Shown: positions 21,641 through 33,399 of the stretch, in pieces
Layout of the letters: every line of letters starts with the position of its first letter
Numbering within the stretch: the stretch's first letter is position 1
NCBI GenBank assembly: GCA_009760855.2
Contig: WPIO01000137.1
Location: 744,001-808,000 of the forward strand
Direction of reading: 5' to 3'
Source of the DNA: Cristatella mucedo
Lineage: Eukaryota > Bryozoa > Phylactolaemata > Cristatellidae
Length of the DNA: 64,000 nt
The notes under the pieces: model-generated
What the model was told of the DNA's origin: nothing
What the model saw: the letters and a program-made list of their open reading frames with translations, nothing else
Databases searched by the model: none
Made by a program: the position numbers and the translations under genes

Positions 21641-23230
21641 CTTGCTACGTAGTTAATATGCTGAATAAACTGCACCAGGAAAGTTTTTCAATAAATTAGA
21701 TGATAAGAGATTCCTGAGCTATATTCACTTACATCATTTATTAGAAATTACACAACTCAGCGCACTAAAAAAGTAAGCACGCTAAATTAACAGGGTCGTG
21801 AAAGTTTGTTGATAATCAGAGGTTCATGAGTTTTATTTTACTAGAAATCCGGTATGTCATAAGCAATGCCTAAGACCTCACGAAAGGCGGCCTGAAGTAA
21901 AGGCGACGGAGTTTTAATGCATGCCCCTAGGTGTACAGACGTGGCCGTCTCGTGCTGTGCAGATTAGCAGCAACAGGCTAAGAATGTGAGTTTATTATAA
22001 TGGTACGGGCATGACTGATCGCTAGCCTGCAGCGCCATACCTGCGTGCATCGGCGTTCGGCTAAGACTCGCTAGCCACGCTTCGATGAGCCCGCTCTTTA
22101 ATCTCCGCCGGGCGTCTGCAAAAGAATTATCGACAATAGTTTGCGATTAGTTTTCAGTAAAAACTCGAGCTCCAGAGCCCCCGCGCACGTGCTTTCCGAG
22201 CATTTAATATCTACAAATAGGATGACAGCTGAGAGTTGCGGAATCTTCGGCATCCTTGGCAGCCGCCCGGAGCTCGACTGCGATTGCGACGACGGGTGAA
22301 CCTCGTACCTGAACTGTGAGCCTCATAACTGAACTGTGAGCCTCATACCTGAAGCGTGACTGTCAATCTATGGGGTGCCCAAAAGCTGAGTCGCCTGGAT
22401 GGTGTGTCAAAATTTAGGTTTCATATTCCCTTCTGAACTTGGGCGACGGAGCAGTGCGCGAGCACCGAGTGAACTTAACGAGTCGCCTACTTCCTGTCCC
22501 CATCCAGTAGTTCGGGGCATTCGGTACTCGCAGTGAATGAGCTCTATGGCTAATATGACTGCTTAGAGTTGAGTGCGGTAGCCACGATTGAGGATGGCGA
22601 TATATGTGAAGCCGAATGTAGCCACCACGATATGTGAAATGAAACCTTCCGGTTGCCCGCAGTCGCGAACTATTCCTGCCGAGATTGCTGAGAAGAGAAG
22701 GAGCTCAAGTATTCTAAAAACGGTAGCAGGTATCGACCTATGACGAATACCTTCGAAGGTGTCGAAGGCGATAAGGTGACCCCTATTTCGCAGGATTTAG
22801 GCTATGGTTTAATTTCAGCGTCGTTAAATCGGAAAATCAATTTACATCTGGAGAAGCACGAGTTAAAGATTCTAGACGAGAGCATGAAATTGGCTATGGC
22901 TCACGTGCTGGTGTCTGTTTCCCTTACTGAAGTGCTTATTTACAAAGCGATCGTTCTTCCGGTACCGGTTCTTCGGCCGGCTGTGGAGCCTGTAGCTGTA
23001 GCAGCCTGCTTCGACACAGCTAATAGACTGCTTCTTTGACCCCACTCAAGCTGTAGCCTTGCCTATCTGCGACTTTGTTGATGCTGATGCCTGCTCTATT
23101 AGTCACATCACAGTAGCCAACTCCATCAAGTGGCCGATCACGGTCCGTACTTCTGCTAAGGGCCATGCATCAATATGGCAACGTGTCATTCCCTTATGCT
23201 ATACGATGATAAAGAGAGCTGTTAGTCTAT
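21641..23230. other. Unassigned sequence
   Basis: No known gene is recognised. A 99-codon ORF at 22740-23039 and an 89-codon ORF at 23059-23328 lack domain features. At 22290-22365 a unit of about 20 bp with GTGAGCCTCATA is repeated imperfectly three times. Confidence 0.45.
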
Positions 23231-23261
23231 CTTTTAGTTTCCAAGTTTCAACTCATCCAGG

Positions 23262-23372
23262 TCTTAGCACAAGCGTAAGGGGCTCGAACTTCACGAACCA
23301 GGTCACTGGTTCAAGTCCTGCTGAGTAAACATCTCTATTGCTTGCTGCAAGCGAGAGCGGTAGCCGCAAGTA
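23262..23372 (+). mobile_element. Possible degenerate SINE family 2 copy
   Basis: It has a B-box-like GGTTCAAGTCCTGC and a hairpin-like GCTGCAAGCGAGAGCGGTAGC in the family order. Similarity is partial. Confidence 0.4.
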
Positions 23373-23386
23373 AATGTAAGCTGATT

Positions 23387-23545
23387 TCTGCGGCCTCTTT
23401 TGTGCAGCAACAGAAGAGACTTTACGGCAATCACCATCGCTGGCAGCGGCAATAAAGGATCGCCCACCGCGCGATTCGAGCCCATAACCTCGGAACCGAG
23501 GTCGTGGAAAGCAACCGCCTTACTCGGTGTGCCGTCGCGGCTCGC
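23387..23545 (-). mobile_element. SINE family 2 copy
   Basis: Minus strand: a head with ACGACCTCGGTTCCGAGGTTA, a B-box-like GGGCTCGAATC, the family hairpin region, then AGCCGTAAAG-like sequence and GAGGCCGC at the end. Confidence 0.7.
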
Positions 23546-23811
23546 CGGCTCTTCTGCGAGCGACAGCGATACGTACGGCTCTTCTGTTGCTACGCAAAAA
23601 TGAGGCCGATGAACTAGATCGCCCTAAAGTACTCGCTACTTCAATCCGTCGACGACTTTGTGAGCATCTTATTAACCACAACTGTGCCGTGCACCTCGCT
23701 ACTTCGTGCACGCCTTTCGGAGCTGCGGGAAGCAGAGAATGAATTTGCGCCCTCCTTCCTCTACAGCGAGGTGGTGACCTGGGTGGGATGCTCCCTTTTC
23801 CCCTTGCTCCC

Positions 23812-23866
23812 GTCACCCCTGACCGTCACCCCTGATCGTCACCCCTGACCGTCACCCCTGACCATT
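23812..23866. repeat. 12-bp tandem repeat
   Basis: Four to five units of CGTCACCCCTGA with single-base variants. Confidence 0.9.
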
Positions 23867-23869
23867 ACC

Positions 23870-25130
23870 AACGACGAAGTTGTGTCTTAATTTCCGTAGA
23901 TGAGGAAGTCTGAAATGAAATAAAATCTAAAATAAAATGAAATAAAAAATGAAATCTAAAATAAGCAATGTGATTTTGCGGTCTAATTTTTAAAATTAAT
24001 TTCGCGTCTAGCCCCGCATGCATGAGAATATTGCACCTAGAGACAAATTGTGCAGGTCTAGCCCCTAGATGAGAATCCCGGCTCCGGCCACTGCGTGCAC
24101 ATCCGCCAACTGGGTTCGGTCGCGACGACGCTACGTTTGCTCATCTGGAATGATCTTGATGCTAGCAGATTGGACGTCCCGTTTTGCTTCGCAACAGCTA
24201 ATTGTGCTTCGAAAGTCTGCCGGTGGGCATGCGCTAAGCTAAGAGATTGGCTAGATTTTTCTCACAATATCTCGCAGACTTGTCTGCTTGAATGTAAAGC
24301 AGACAGACTTATCTAATTGAACGTGAGGCAGACAAAAGCGGATGCACGGCGATACGATGCGAAGGACGATGGCACGATGGCACGTCGCACGATGGCGATC
24401 GCAGGTGCAGCGCTGCTTGGAGATGGAGCTTCGCCGTGCGTTGCTTTCGTGCATTAATCGTTCGCTCTAGTTTTAGATCGTATCGGGTGCTTTACGAGAG
24501 GCAGGAGAGCCTCTTCAACTAACTTCAGCCACTTCTCTAGCCAGGTGAAATGCTATTGCCGACCTGAACGTAAAAGAATCCGATGACTCTGATAATGTTT
24601 TGGAAGCTCAACAGAGCAGAGACGGCAGTCACTACAACAGCTGCTGTGAACGCTAAGATGACGAGCAAAAATCTTTGAGAGAAATCTATGTCATAGCCTG
24701 CTGAGGTGATGAAGCTGAGTAGTTGAGACTGTAGTCAGTAACTTTGCGCTTTTTTAATTAATAGCCTAGGGCACCTAATTTTAAAGATTAGTAGGTAGTA
24801 AAACTTAAGCACGTTAGATCGGCCGTATTATTACATGTATGAGAGATAATGAACTGTGGAAAAAAGGTTAGTGACTAATAGTTCTCACTTGCTTATACCT
24901 TAAAAGTATACAAAGCGACAATTATTCCTCACAAACTTTGCCTTTTTTTAAGCAGGACAGTGACTCGTATGTTTGAAATTTACTTATTTTCCAGAACAAT
25001 GCAGACACAAATCAAGCCGAAAGTCTGGTGTCAAATAAAGAAAATTTGTGTCTGCATACAATGAATATTTGTAGGTATTCACATTAGGAAATTATATGGC
25101 AATCAAAGTCAATAAAACTACCATATAGCT
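23870..25130. other. Unassigned sequence
   Basis: AT-rich in its right half. No gene or recurrent repeat is recognised. An AAAT-rich tract lies at 23920-23965. Confidence 0.45.
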
Positions 25131-25133
25131 AAT

Positions 25134-25262
25134 TGTCGTCCATTGGTTAAGGTGCTAGCCTCAAGCCAAGATCAAGGTGAATTTATTCGATGACCGATAC
25201 CGCGGGTTCGAGCCCCGTGGCATACTGGATGTAAAGCCCCTGAATAGAGATTAAGATCTCTT
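25134..25262 (+). mobile_element. SINE family 1 copy
   Basis: An A-box-like CATTGGTTAAGGTGCTAG, a B-box (GCGGGTTCGAGCCCCGTGG), then the tail CTGAATAGAGATTAAGATCTC. Confidence 0.75.
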
Positions 25263-26035
25263 TATAGAAAACTTAAGACGATTCAGCTCTTAATTTACTA
25301 GTTCTACAGTTATTCACAAGACAAAGTAGTTGAGGAATGATATCGAGACATTGATGCATCAAAACTATTTGATCTTTTGGTTGATTTAAATAATGTTAGA
25401 AATACAGCAGACTTTACTCCTTAACTTCTTTTTTATGGATTATGTTTTTGTAGTCAACACTTGACTATGATGAAGACCGCATGTTACCTGGCAGAGTACA
25501 GAAACTTTGCATGCAATCCTGCATATTTACTCTTTCTTAAGAAGCCAAAAATGTATGCATTATATCAAACCCTGGAATATGATAAGCTACGTTTGTTATT
25601 TAGTCAGTTTTTCTATCCCTGACGTTATATTTTCATTATTTCCTTTGTAATTTATATTAAGTCGTGCAAAGAGGGTACAGCAATGGGGTGGATCAAAAAA
25701 CGGCGGGAAAGGAAATAAGTTTCTAATATGCTTATCTTGTCATAGTGAGAATTTCGTAGGACTACGGATTTCGAAAGGGTCGTTCAAGGTTCAAGGCCGC
25801 GGCATTCCAACAGTTTGAGCTCTCTGCACTTTGCAGTAACCCGAGCTCTCCCGCGGCTTTCACTTAGACCAGCCGCGTTCAAGCGTTAGGAAGCAACCAG
25901 ATTAGAGTAAAGCGAATTTTGAATTTGAGCTGCTGTGCTTTGTGTCTACCATTTTCCTCGTGTGGCTTCGAATTAATAGTAGACTTTAAATTCGCAGCCG
26001 GTACATTTTGTTGATGTTGTTGAAAGAATACCAAT
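25263..26035. other. Unassigned AT-rich sequence
   Basis: No long ORF, domain or recurrent repeat is seen. Confidence 0.5.
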
Positions 26036-26099
26036 CTAGATCATGAGCGAATGAAGCTGAAATAAAAGGACGTTCTCGCCAGCAACAACTGGAAGCCTG

Positions 26100-26640
26100 G
26101 GAGACTGAGAGAAAGAGGCAAAAGCGACAGGACAAAGATGGCGAAGATGGCGAAGATGCCGTCTTTTAATCGCGGAAATCGCACAAGCATCGCGGAATCG
26201 CGGAAATCGCACAAACCGCAGAGAGGCGGCCAGGAGAGGCGGCCAGGAGAGGCGGCCAGGAGAGGCGGCCAGGAGAGGCGGCCGAAGCTGGCAAAAAGAG
26301 ACGGTCGTGCCAGCAACAAGGTCCCGGAAAAATTCACCCGACGAACTCGTTTTTCTCAAGCTGAGGCCGGTCGTCAGTCGCGCCCCCAACGACGTGCCGA
26401 AGAGACTGAAAAGGCAGCAGGAGGCGAAGACGAAGTTCGAGTTCGAGAAGTTTCAAAGTTCGAAAAGTTTCGAAGTTCGAGACATTTCCTGCGAGTCAAA
26501 GGTTTTCCCGTCGTTCGCGATGGGCTGAAACCTAGCATGCAAGGTCTATGTAAGGGACAAAAATCACTCAAAAACAAAAATGCAGGGAATATAGATTTAA
26601 AGTTTTTATTTTAAGTTCACATATCCAATAAAGTTCGCCG
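26100..26640. repeat. Repetitive segment with 13-bp tandem array
   Basis: Positions 26218-26283 hold about five units of AGGCGGCCAGGAG. Flanks contain short duplications (GAAGATGGC, ATCGCGGAAATCGCAC, AGTTCGAAAAGTTCGA-like). A 158-codon plus-strand ORF through it is highly basic and repeat-driven. I do not call it a gene. Confidence 0.6.
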
Positions 26641-26986
26641 CGAGGTCAATGAAGCCGGGGCTAAGAAGCCCTAGCCTACAGCGTGTACTGGCATGACGCC
26701 TAGTCCGTAGCCGGGCACGCCACCTAGAACTACCTCTAGGATAGCCTATTCGGCCGAAACGGTTCAACGCGGTGGCGGCGGCAAAGTTGCACCACGCTCA
26801 GTCTATTCCGGCGGTGAGAGCAGCTTTCGTGCCTTGCGGCCAGCGTGCGAACGTCCTCCGTCTAACCGAGCCTCCACCGAGCCGGACCGACTTCCGGTCG
26901 CCGGCAATTCCGCCTGGCGACCGCTGCGCTTTTTTTTGTACGGTGCCGTTCTAATACACACAGATCCGCGGTGGAGCGTGCAAAGC

Positions 26987-27949
26987 TCAGTCGCACAAAG
27001 AGATGGCGCTCGCCGCCTCGTTCCAGAATCGAGGGCTGTCGGCATGCGACGCGCGCGCGCCGTCCTCCAGCCACGCCCAGATGTCAGGCCAGCCGGCGAC
27101 GGCCGGCTCTGCGCACGCGCTCGGCGGAAGCGCGTCGCGCGTCGCCGTCGTCTGCAGTCGGCGTCTCGACTCGTCGGCGGCGAGCCACCGCCGGCTTTCC
27201 TCGACGGCGTAGTCATCCGCCGCCGCCAGCCAGCCGCAGCCCAGGACGTCGCCTGGCAGAGGCGGCGCCGGTTGTCGCTCGCTCTCGCTCGCCGGCCGAG
27301 CGTCGCCCAACGGCGATCTGTCCGCGGCGGCAGCGGCGACGGCGCAGTCATCGTCCCCGCCGCCGTGCCGCGGTCGGCATTCCAGCAGCTGCTGCGGCGA
27401 CTGCTGCTGCTGCGGCAGCCGCTGCTGCGGCGGCAGCTGCAGCTGCTGCGGTGGTTGCTGCAGCTGCGGCGGCAGCTGCTGCGGCAGCTGCTGCGGTGGT
27501 TGCTGCAGCTGCGGCGGCAGCTGCTGCTCGCCCGCAGACGACAGGACGTGACGCAGCTCGTCGATGCGCTCGATGGTGCGCCGCAGTATTTCCAGCTTGC
27601 TCATGCGCCTGCCCGACTTCTTCTGCGGCAGGAAGCGGCGCAGCTCGACGAACATGCCGTTGATGACGTTGATCCGCCGGCGCTCGCGCGCGTTCCTCCG
27701 CGACGTGCTCGGGCTGCACGCTGCGGACGCCTCGCCGCAGGCGCCGCCGGCCGCTGGAGCAAAGCGAAGAGAAAAGGGGGCTTCTGTCTGCGGAACCGCA
27801 GCAGTGCGCTTGCGCGCGCGGAGCTGCGGCAAGCATAGCGCTGCGACAAAGCGACGGATGCATGCGACGATCGCGAGTGCGCTTTCCTTTTTATCTCCTG
27901 ACCGTGCATTTTTTTGCCGTCTCGTCCTCTGCATCTCTGCTTCCGTCAT
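26987..27949 (-). CDS. bHLH transcription factor with Gln/Pro-rich tail
   Basis: The ORF encodes 320 residues. Residues about 84-136 form a bHLH domain: basic region RRNARERRRINVIN, helix 1 FVELRRFLP, a seven-residue loop, then helix 2 MSKLEILRRTIERIDELRHVL. The E and R of the basic region fit E-box binding. The loop length and MSK-E-LR helix recall the achaete-scute and TAL groups, but orthology cannot be fixed by eye. Residues 142-188 are Gln/Pro/Leu-rich, and the C-terminus has WPDIWAWLED. The ATG at 27949 has G at -3. Alternatively, a strong 3' splice site (pyrimidine run ending CTCCAG at 27754) may start an exon at 27753, with the true start in an upstream exon not identified. The role is probably nuclear, sequence-specific gene control. 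Confidence 0.8.
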   Translation of the reverse strand: MTEAEMQRTRRQKNARSGDKKESALAIVACIRRFVAALCLPQLRARKRTAAVPQTEAPFSLRFAPAAGGACGEASAACSPSTSRRNARERRRINVINGMFVELRRFLPQKKSGRRMSKLEILRRTIERIDELRHVLSSAGEQQLPPQLQQPPQQLPQQLPPQLQQPPQQLQLPPQQRLPQQQQSPQQLLECRPRHGGGDDDCAVAAAAADRSPLGDARPASESERQPAPPLPGDVLGCGWLAAADDYAVEESRRWLAADESRRRLQTTATRDALPPSACAEPAVAGWPDIWAWLEDGARASHADSPRFWNEAASAISLCD

Positions 27950-28162
27950 TTCTACCTCGAGTTCTCCGTTTCAGTTTCTCTGTCCGCCTGTCTGCCTAGC
28001 ACGTTCTCCCCATCTCTCTCCATCTTTCTCAACTGTCTTCCTTTCCTACCCTTTCTTTCTTCCTGCACTATTCTTTCCGTTTGCTTCTCTGGGCACAAAC
28101 GTCGAGTTGGTCACGTCGTGCGCATTCTCCTCCGAATCTCAACCCTCCCTCTTCCCTTGTGC

Positions 28163-28165
<3 letters not shown>

Positions 28166-28219
<54 letters not shown>
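28166..28219. repeat. CT microsatellite
   Basis: About 26 CT units between the bHLH ORF and the palindrome. If transcription starts near 28420 it would be a GA run in the 5' leader. Confidence 0.95.
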
Positions 28220-28220
<1 letters not shown>

Positions 28221-28446
28221 TTCTTACCTCCATCTGCAGATTTTTCCAGTTGCGCTCGCATGGTCGGTCGGTGACGGTAGGTCGGTGTCCCGCGGTTTCT
28301 ATAACGCTCTCGATCCACTAAGCGTTCGCAGAGCGTGCTCTGCTTTGTCGCTCTACAGCATACGCACACGCGGTCGCGTGCCGCAATCCAAAGCGCCTAA
28401 CGCTCGTTCAAAGCGCCGACACGCCGACACGCCGCATCGACGGCGT

Positions 28447-28456
28447 CCTATATAGG
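28447..28456. promoter_or_regulatory. CCTATATAGG palindrome (TATA or CArG box)
   Basis: This perfect palindrome lies about 500 bp upstream of the bHLH ATG in a CpG-rich region. It fits a TATA box and also the SRF site CC(A/T)6GG exactly. Which of these it is cannot be told from sequence. Confidence 0.4.
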
Positions 28457-29457
28457 GCCGCTCGGCGCGCGCCCGCCGCTCGGCGCGTGCCGCCGCGGGG
28501 ACAAGAGCCAATAGCGTCGGTCGAATAGCGGACTCAATTGCTTTCGGCGGCGCGCGGCTCCACCCGCTCGGCGGCGGCGGCGGCTGCAGCCGCTGCCGCC
28601 GGCGAGTACGCCATCAATCAGTTCTCCAGCCGGGAGGGGGCGGGGCCTGTCCGATTCTGGTTGGCGCCCCGGCTCGCGCTCCCGAAAAGATCGCTATCGC
28701 CCCTAGAGTCGGATGCATAGAGTTCAGGGCGGTAAGCCGACGGATTTACCGACTATCTGCTGCGGCCGTAATTGCCTCATCCGCTGCGCTGGTGCGTCCC
28801 CGACTAGGCTCGGCGCCGCGCGGCACTGAACGGCAGCTCAATTTCGCGCTCCTTCGAGCTATTGCGGCAGTCTGAGCCTCGCTTTGGGGAGCGCCCGCGC
28901 GAGCCAGAGAGACGCCAGCATTCGATCCTTCCTCGAGGTTCGCTTTCCGCTGCTCGCCGCTGTCGCAGCAGCGCCGCTCGGCTTTTCCGTCCGGCGCGTT
29001 TCCCGGTCGAGCAGATCGACGAGGCTCGGACCGGAGGCGGGGACTCGGAGGCGGACCGGACTCGGAGGGGGGGGGGGGGGGAGCGGCGGCTCGTTACGAC
29101 TCCTCACACGCGCGATCGCGCTTCCGTCGACGGGAATGCCGTAGACGTAAACGCTGCACCGAGGGACGCGCTACGCCGTTCGTTGCGGTAGTCGGAGCTA
29201 GCAAAAGGCCGTAGCAACTTGCGCGCGATACCGACGCTGCCCATTCGCCGCCGCTCAATGGGAGTCGCTGGCGTTCGCCGACGCTGCCGGGCGCCCGGGC
29301 TGCCTTGCGTGGCCGGCCCACTGCCTGCACCGCGCCACGGGGCTGTACTAGGCGCAGAGGATCCGCTAAAAGAGAGGTAAATTAGATTTATGTTGGGATA
29401 ATTAGGCCCCAAATATGATCCTTAGTTTATTAAATTTGGTGACATTCAACTGTAATG

Positions 29458-29590
29458 CTGGTTTGGCCCAGTGGTTAAGGCATCTAGGTCCGGCCGAGGT
29501 CGTGGGCTCGATCCCCGTGGTATATGTGAAGTGCCTGAATGGAGATTCAGTTCTCTTGGGGCGCTAAAAAATGAATTATATATATTTTAA
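29458..29590 (+). mobile_element. SINE family 1 copy
   Basis: Head GCTGGTTTGGCCCAGTGG with TTAAGG (A-box), B-box GTGGGCTCGATCCCCGTGG, tail CCTGAATGGAGATTCAG and GTTCTCTTGGGGCGCT, then an AT-rich end. It is a good full-length example. Confidence 0.88.
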
Positions 29591-29599
29591 TGCATAGTG

Positions 29600-30470
29600 A
29601 GAACGAGGTAGCAAGATGGTAGATAGAAAGAAGAAAAATTAGCATAGTCTCGGCTAGATTATTGCACATCCAGTTTAGCTGCGCTACCAAAAAAAGCCAC
29701 TAGGCCACTGTAGCAAGCATGCTCAGGCCAATGAACATTGTCGTTGTCAAATAAAATAATTAAGTTAGCATATTTAAAACTTGACAGTAAAGGATAAAAA
29801 AGAAAAAATGTATGCTGACAATTAATTAAGATGTAGTCCACAAAAAGTGCACGCTTATTTATTGCGGTGCAAATATTTGCACATGAATATTCTCAAGGAC
29901 GTGCATCCGCAACGATTAGAACGGGTATAGCAGTCGGTCGTAAATGCACGCTCCCTGACTTCATGGGGCCTGCACTTCCGTGATAGCGCTCGCGTAAACC
30001 TCGACGTGCTGCCGGGGGTATTGCAAGAATTTCGAGCAGCCGTGGTGGACCTCGGTGATTAAAGCGTACGTCTGCCTTGCGCGAATAAAGTTTGCTGCAT
30101 ACTCGCATCCGCTACGTTGCAATGCACGCCGGTCGTGAGTCCAAGGCTTTCTGGTACAGCACTAAGCCGCGATATAGTGCGTCTATTATGTTCAGCTCCG
30201 AATAGGTTCCGGGTCAATCTTTGGACGCTTGGAGCGTATTCTTTGCGTTCTTTCGTTTAACGGTTGCTTGGCACTTGCCCTAAACACAGCAAACAGCTCA
30301 AAGCAAAGCAAATGAAAATGTCGCCGCAGTGCAGTTCAGCAGACAGTGCAGCCAGGATGTCTCATAACAAAGTGATTAGCTTGCCTTTGAAAATCAGTTT
30401 AGATCGCAGTCTTTTAAAGAAGCGTCGGTCGCTAAGCTCTGCTCTGGGTCTTTGCCCCAAGTGCTTCTCG
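29600..30470. other. Unassigned sequence
   Basis: No gene, domain or recurrent repeat is recognised. Confidence 0.45.
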
Positions 30471-30473
30471 CAG

Positions 30474-30808
<335 letters not shown>

Positions 30809-30997
30809 ATGCGCGAGCACACGTGCCTCCCGCGGATACGTCAGTCAGCACAACAAATTGTGCGCCAGCGGCTAAATTGGCCAGATATCGTAATGCCCGA
30901 GATTATTATCGCTAAATTAACAATACAGATTAGGAGCCGGATATGTCACAATTTAAGGCCTAGTCGATTGAGAAAGCCAGTGCCGAGTGAAAGCTAG

Positions 30998-31330
30998 TGT
31001 TAAGTGTTTACCGCTTCGTAGCGAATCGCACGCTACGGTTGTACGGCGCTGTTCAGATGCGACCCTCCGCGGCCGTCGAATAAACTGCTCTGCATTGGTG
31101 ACGCCTACGACACGTTACAGTAACGTACGGGTGCACTCGATTGCTGCCACGCTCTGCTGCCGTCGCCGTAATCGCGTGAATAGGTGCGGTCGACGCGACT
31201 TGCCAGCCATGTTTCCCGGTGCATCAAGCACCGCCGCCATCAGTCTCCGACGTCGCCTACGTCACCTCCGCCAGTTTCCTTTCGCGCTTCTGCATGGACG
31301 TAGTGCCCATGTTACGTTCGTGGCAAACGA
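30998..31330 (+). mobile_element. Possible LTR and primer-binding site of a Ty3-type retrotransposon
   Basis: A TG-starting segment with AATAAA at 31080 is followed by TGGTGACGCCTACGACACG near 31097. This resembles the tRNA-Trp primer site used by CsRn1-clade elements (about 14 of 19 positions as I know that tRNA end). An ATG at 31208 starts a short gag-like frame, cut by the L2 copy at 31330. No pol motif is seen, so this is a fragment at best. Confidence 0.4.
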
Positions 31331-31790
31331 CTTAAGAATAATAATAATAATAATACATTTGATATAGCGCCGTCAGAAAACGCAATCGCTTTCTAGGCAC
31401 AACGTTTGCTGCGAAGGCAACACGATCGAATGGTTAGTGGTAGCATGCTCAATAAACAACAAGAATAACACAGTTAGGGGTGATATGCATAGGGTCAGCA
31501 TGCAAGTATAGTTAGTGGCAGCATTCACAGTGTCAGCACGCATGAGCACACAAAGGATGAATCGCAGGGACCCACTAAATGCTGCGATAAATAGGTGCAT
31601 TTTTGGTTTCTTTTTAAACGTGGTTAAGTCAGGAGATGTCGTGACGAAAGTCGGGAGCGAGTTTCAGGCTTTGAGGGCATACGAACTAAAGGCACGGTCT
31701 CCGACGGATTTAAGATTTGAGCGAGGTATGGGGTACAAGATTAGATTCCGAAAAGCGGGTGATACGATGCTTAGTTCATGAGCCGCTGCA
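31330..31790 (-). mobile_element. L2 family A, 5'-truncated 3' end
   Basis: An (ATA)n block, the tail, the 3' UTR and the last codons (FIAAFSGSLRFILCVLMRAD on the minus strand), truncated at about 31790. Confidence 0.88.
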
Positions 31791-33330
31791 GCACGTTTGC
31801 AGCAGCAACAGCGGCCTGCTCGCAAGCGGCTTCGCGCAGTTTCATTTATACAGCGCCAACTGCACCGTAATCCATGGCGGCGGCGGCAGCGGAAGAAGAA
31901 CGGTGCTGCGAGGCTGCAGCGCGCTTCCTGTAGTTCCAGTGACGACTCGTCCATTTTGGCCGAACGCTGTAAACTCGCGCTGCCGCGTTGCGTCGCCACA
32001 GATTATTCGCTCTCAAGTGCTGCGCGCTTCCAGCATGGCAGCCGCTGCGCTGCGCGCTGCGTGCTCGCGAAGTCTGGTGCGTCAGGCGGGTGCCGAGCGG
32101 AGCGTACTCCTGACCTGACAGGGCGCTCCAGGGCGTGCGCGCTCAGAGCGGCGTAAAAGCGCCCTGGTGCACCCTCGGCTGCTGGACCAATTTTTCCGAT
32201 TCACTCGGCTAACTCTTTGAATACCTTGCGACGTTCGAGCAGTCGCAGCGCTTCGTTTGATGGGGCGCGATCCTTCGCCGGGCGTCGAAAGCCGCGTGCG
32301 TCTCGCGAGGCGGCGTCAGGACCCGTTCGGGCTCGCTGTGACTGGTGGCGCGGAGGCGCCAAGCGGCGACAGCGCCTGCCGGGATCCATTCGCTCCTCGT
32401 ACGAAAAATGAACTGGGGACAATACGTATTGACGCAATTGTGCACGCTCCGGCAACGGGGATGCACTGACGTCAGAGAGGAACGAGTAGAACGTCCACGC
32501 TGGCAGCCCCTCTTGGCGCCCTCTGGTGCCTCGTCGCCGCACCGCTTTCTGGGAGCGATGCAGCAACTGGTGCCAGAGACTTTTGATACGGTTATCGGAT
32601 GCGCAACTGAATTAGAAATTCAGTATACAGAGTTCCCAGTAGGAAAGTAAATTACGTGCTCGTAAAGAAGTATTTGTCGTATGCGCTTATCAATAAACGA
32701 ACATGTGAAATTTACACTCATTATGAGCATGCCGTCGACTACTCATTCCAGACTGGAGGCGCGGCTACCACTGGCAACCTATGACGCAGTCGAGACTAAA
32801 ACGTAACGCGAAGACGGCATCGCCGTCCGCCTTGGACACCTTCACGTGCGAACAGGTCCTCCGCCGATTGAATGAAATGTATCCATCTCTCGCTCTCTCT
32901 TCGCCGTGTTCTCTTTGCGTTCAGTGCATCCCCGCCGTCGAGTACTTATACGAAGGCGAGCGGCGAATAGCCGAACGCCAGGTGGCGGCGCGACCGGCGC
33001 CGCCAACGCGCGCGATCCGACGCGCGCCGAATCAGCGCCAGCATCCCGCACGCGCGGTCGCCGAAGCCAATTTCCGCTCTCCACCGGCCCTCTCGTTGGA
33101 AGCGGTCCGGGCCGCCAGCGCTCCACGGCGCCGGTGAGGGCGCTCTTCCGAGAAGACACCTTTTGCGGTCGTCTTTCGGCGGAAGGCGGACGCTGTGATC
33201 CAGCGTCGCAGTCGGTGCCGCGGATTGCAGGCAGCAGCAAGCGACGCTCGCGCGCTCTTGGTTCGTGCGTACGCGGCCAACGTCGAGGACTCGGCAAAGG
33301 GCGCGCGAGATCTCGTTTACTAGAGAAAAT
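31791..33330. other. CpG-rich sequence, no recognised gene
   Basis: Long ORFs overlap on both strands without domain motifs. A degenerate SINE-1/L2-like tail may lie at 33335-33385 (minus). Confidence 0.45.
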
Positions 33331-33399
33331 TGTTGTACGTAGCGCCGCAAGAGAACTGCGTCTCTTTCCAGACAGTTTAACGCACGCTGTTAAGGAGAC

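Larger units (their letters stand above)
26700..29350. other. CpG-rich block around the bHLH gene
   Basis: CpG is dense from the bHLH ORF through the upstream region. A G-run lies near 29070 and GCGGCGG repeats near 28570. This fits a CpG-island promoter of a developmental regulator (inference). Confidence 0.55.

Noticed and set aside
22740-23328. Two consecutive plus-strand ORFs of 99 and 89 codons
   Set aside because: No recognisable motif or splice sites joining them; the second runs into a SINE-like segment.
26138-26614. A 158-codon basic ORF
   Set aside because: It runs through a 13-bp tandem array and short duplications; the opposite strand is equally open and no domain is visible.
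26834-27838. A 334-codon plus-strand ORF across the bHLH locus
   Set aside because: It is the antisense shadow of the bHLH coding sequence; its Leu/Arg repeats mirror the Gln/Pro codons.
29458-29535. Possible genuine tRNA gene
   Set aside because: The B-box is good, but the region is the head of SINE family 1, present many times with the same tail.
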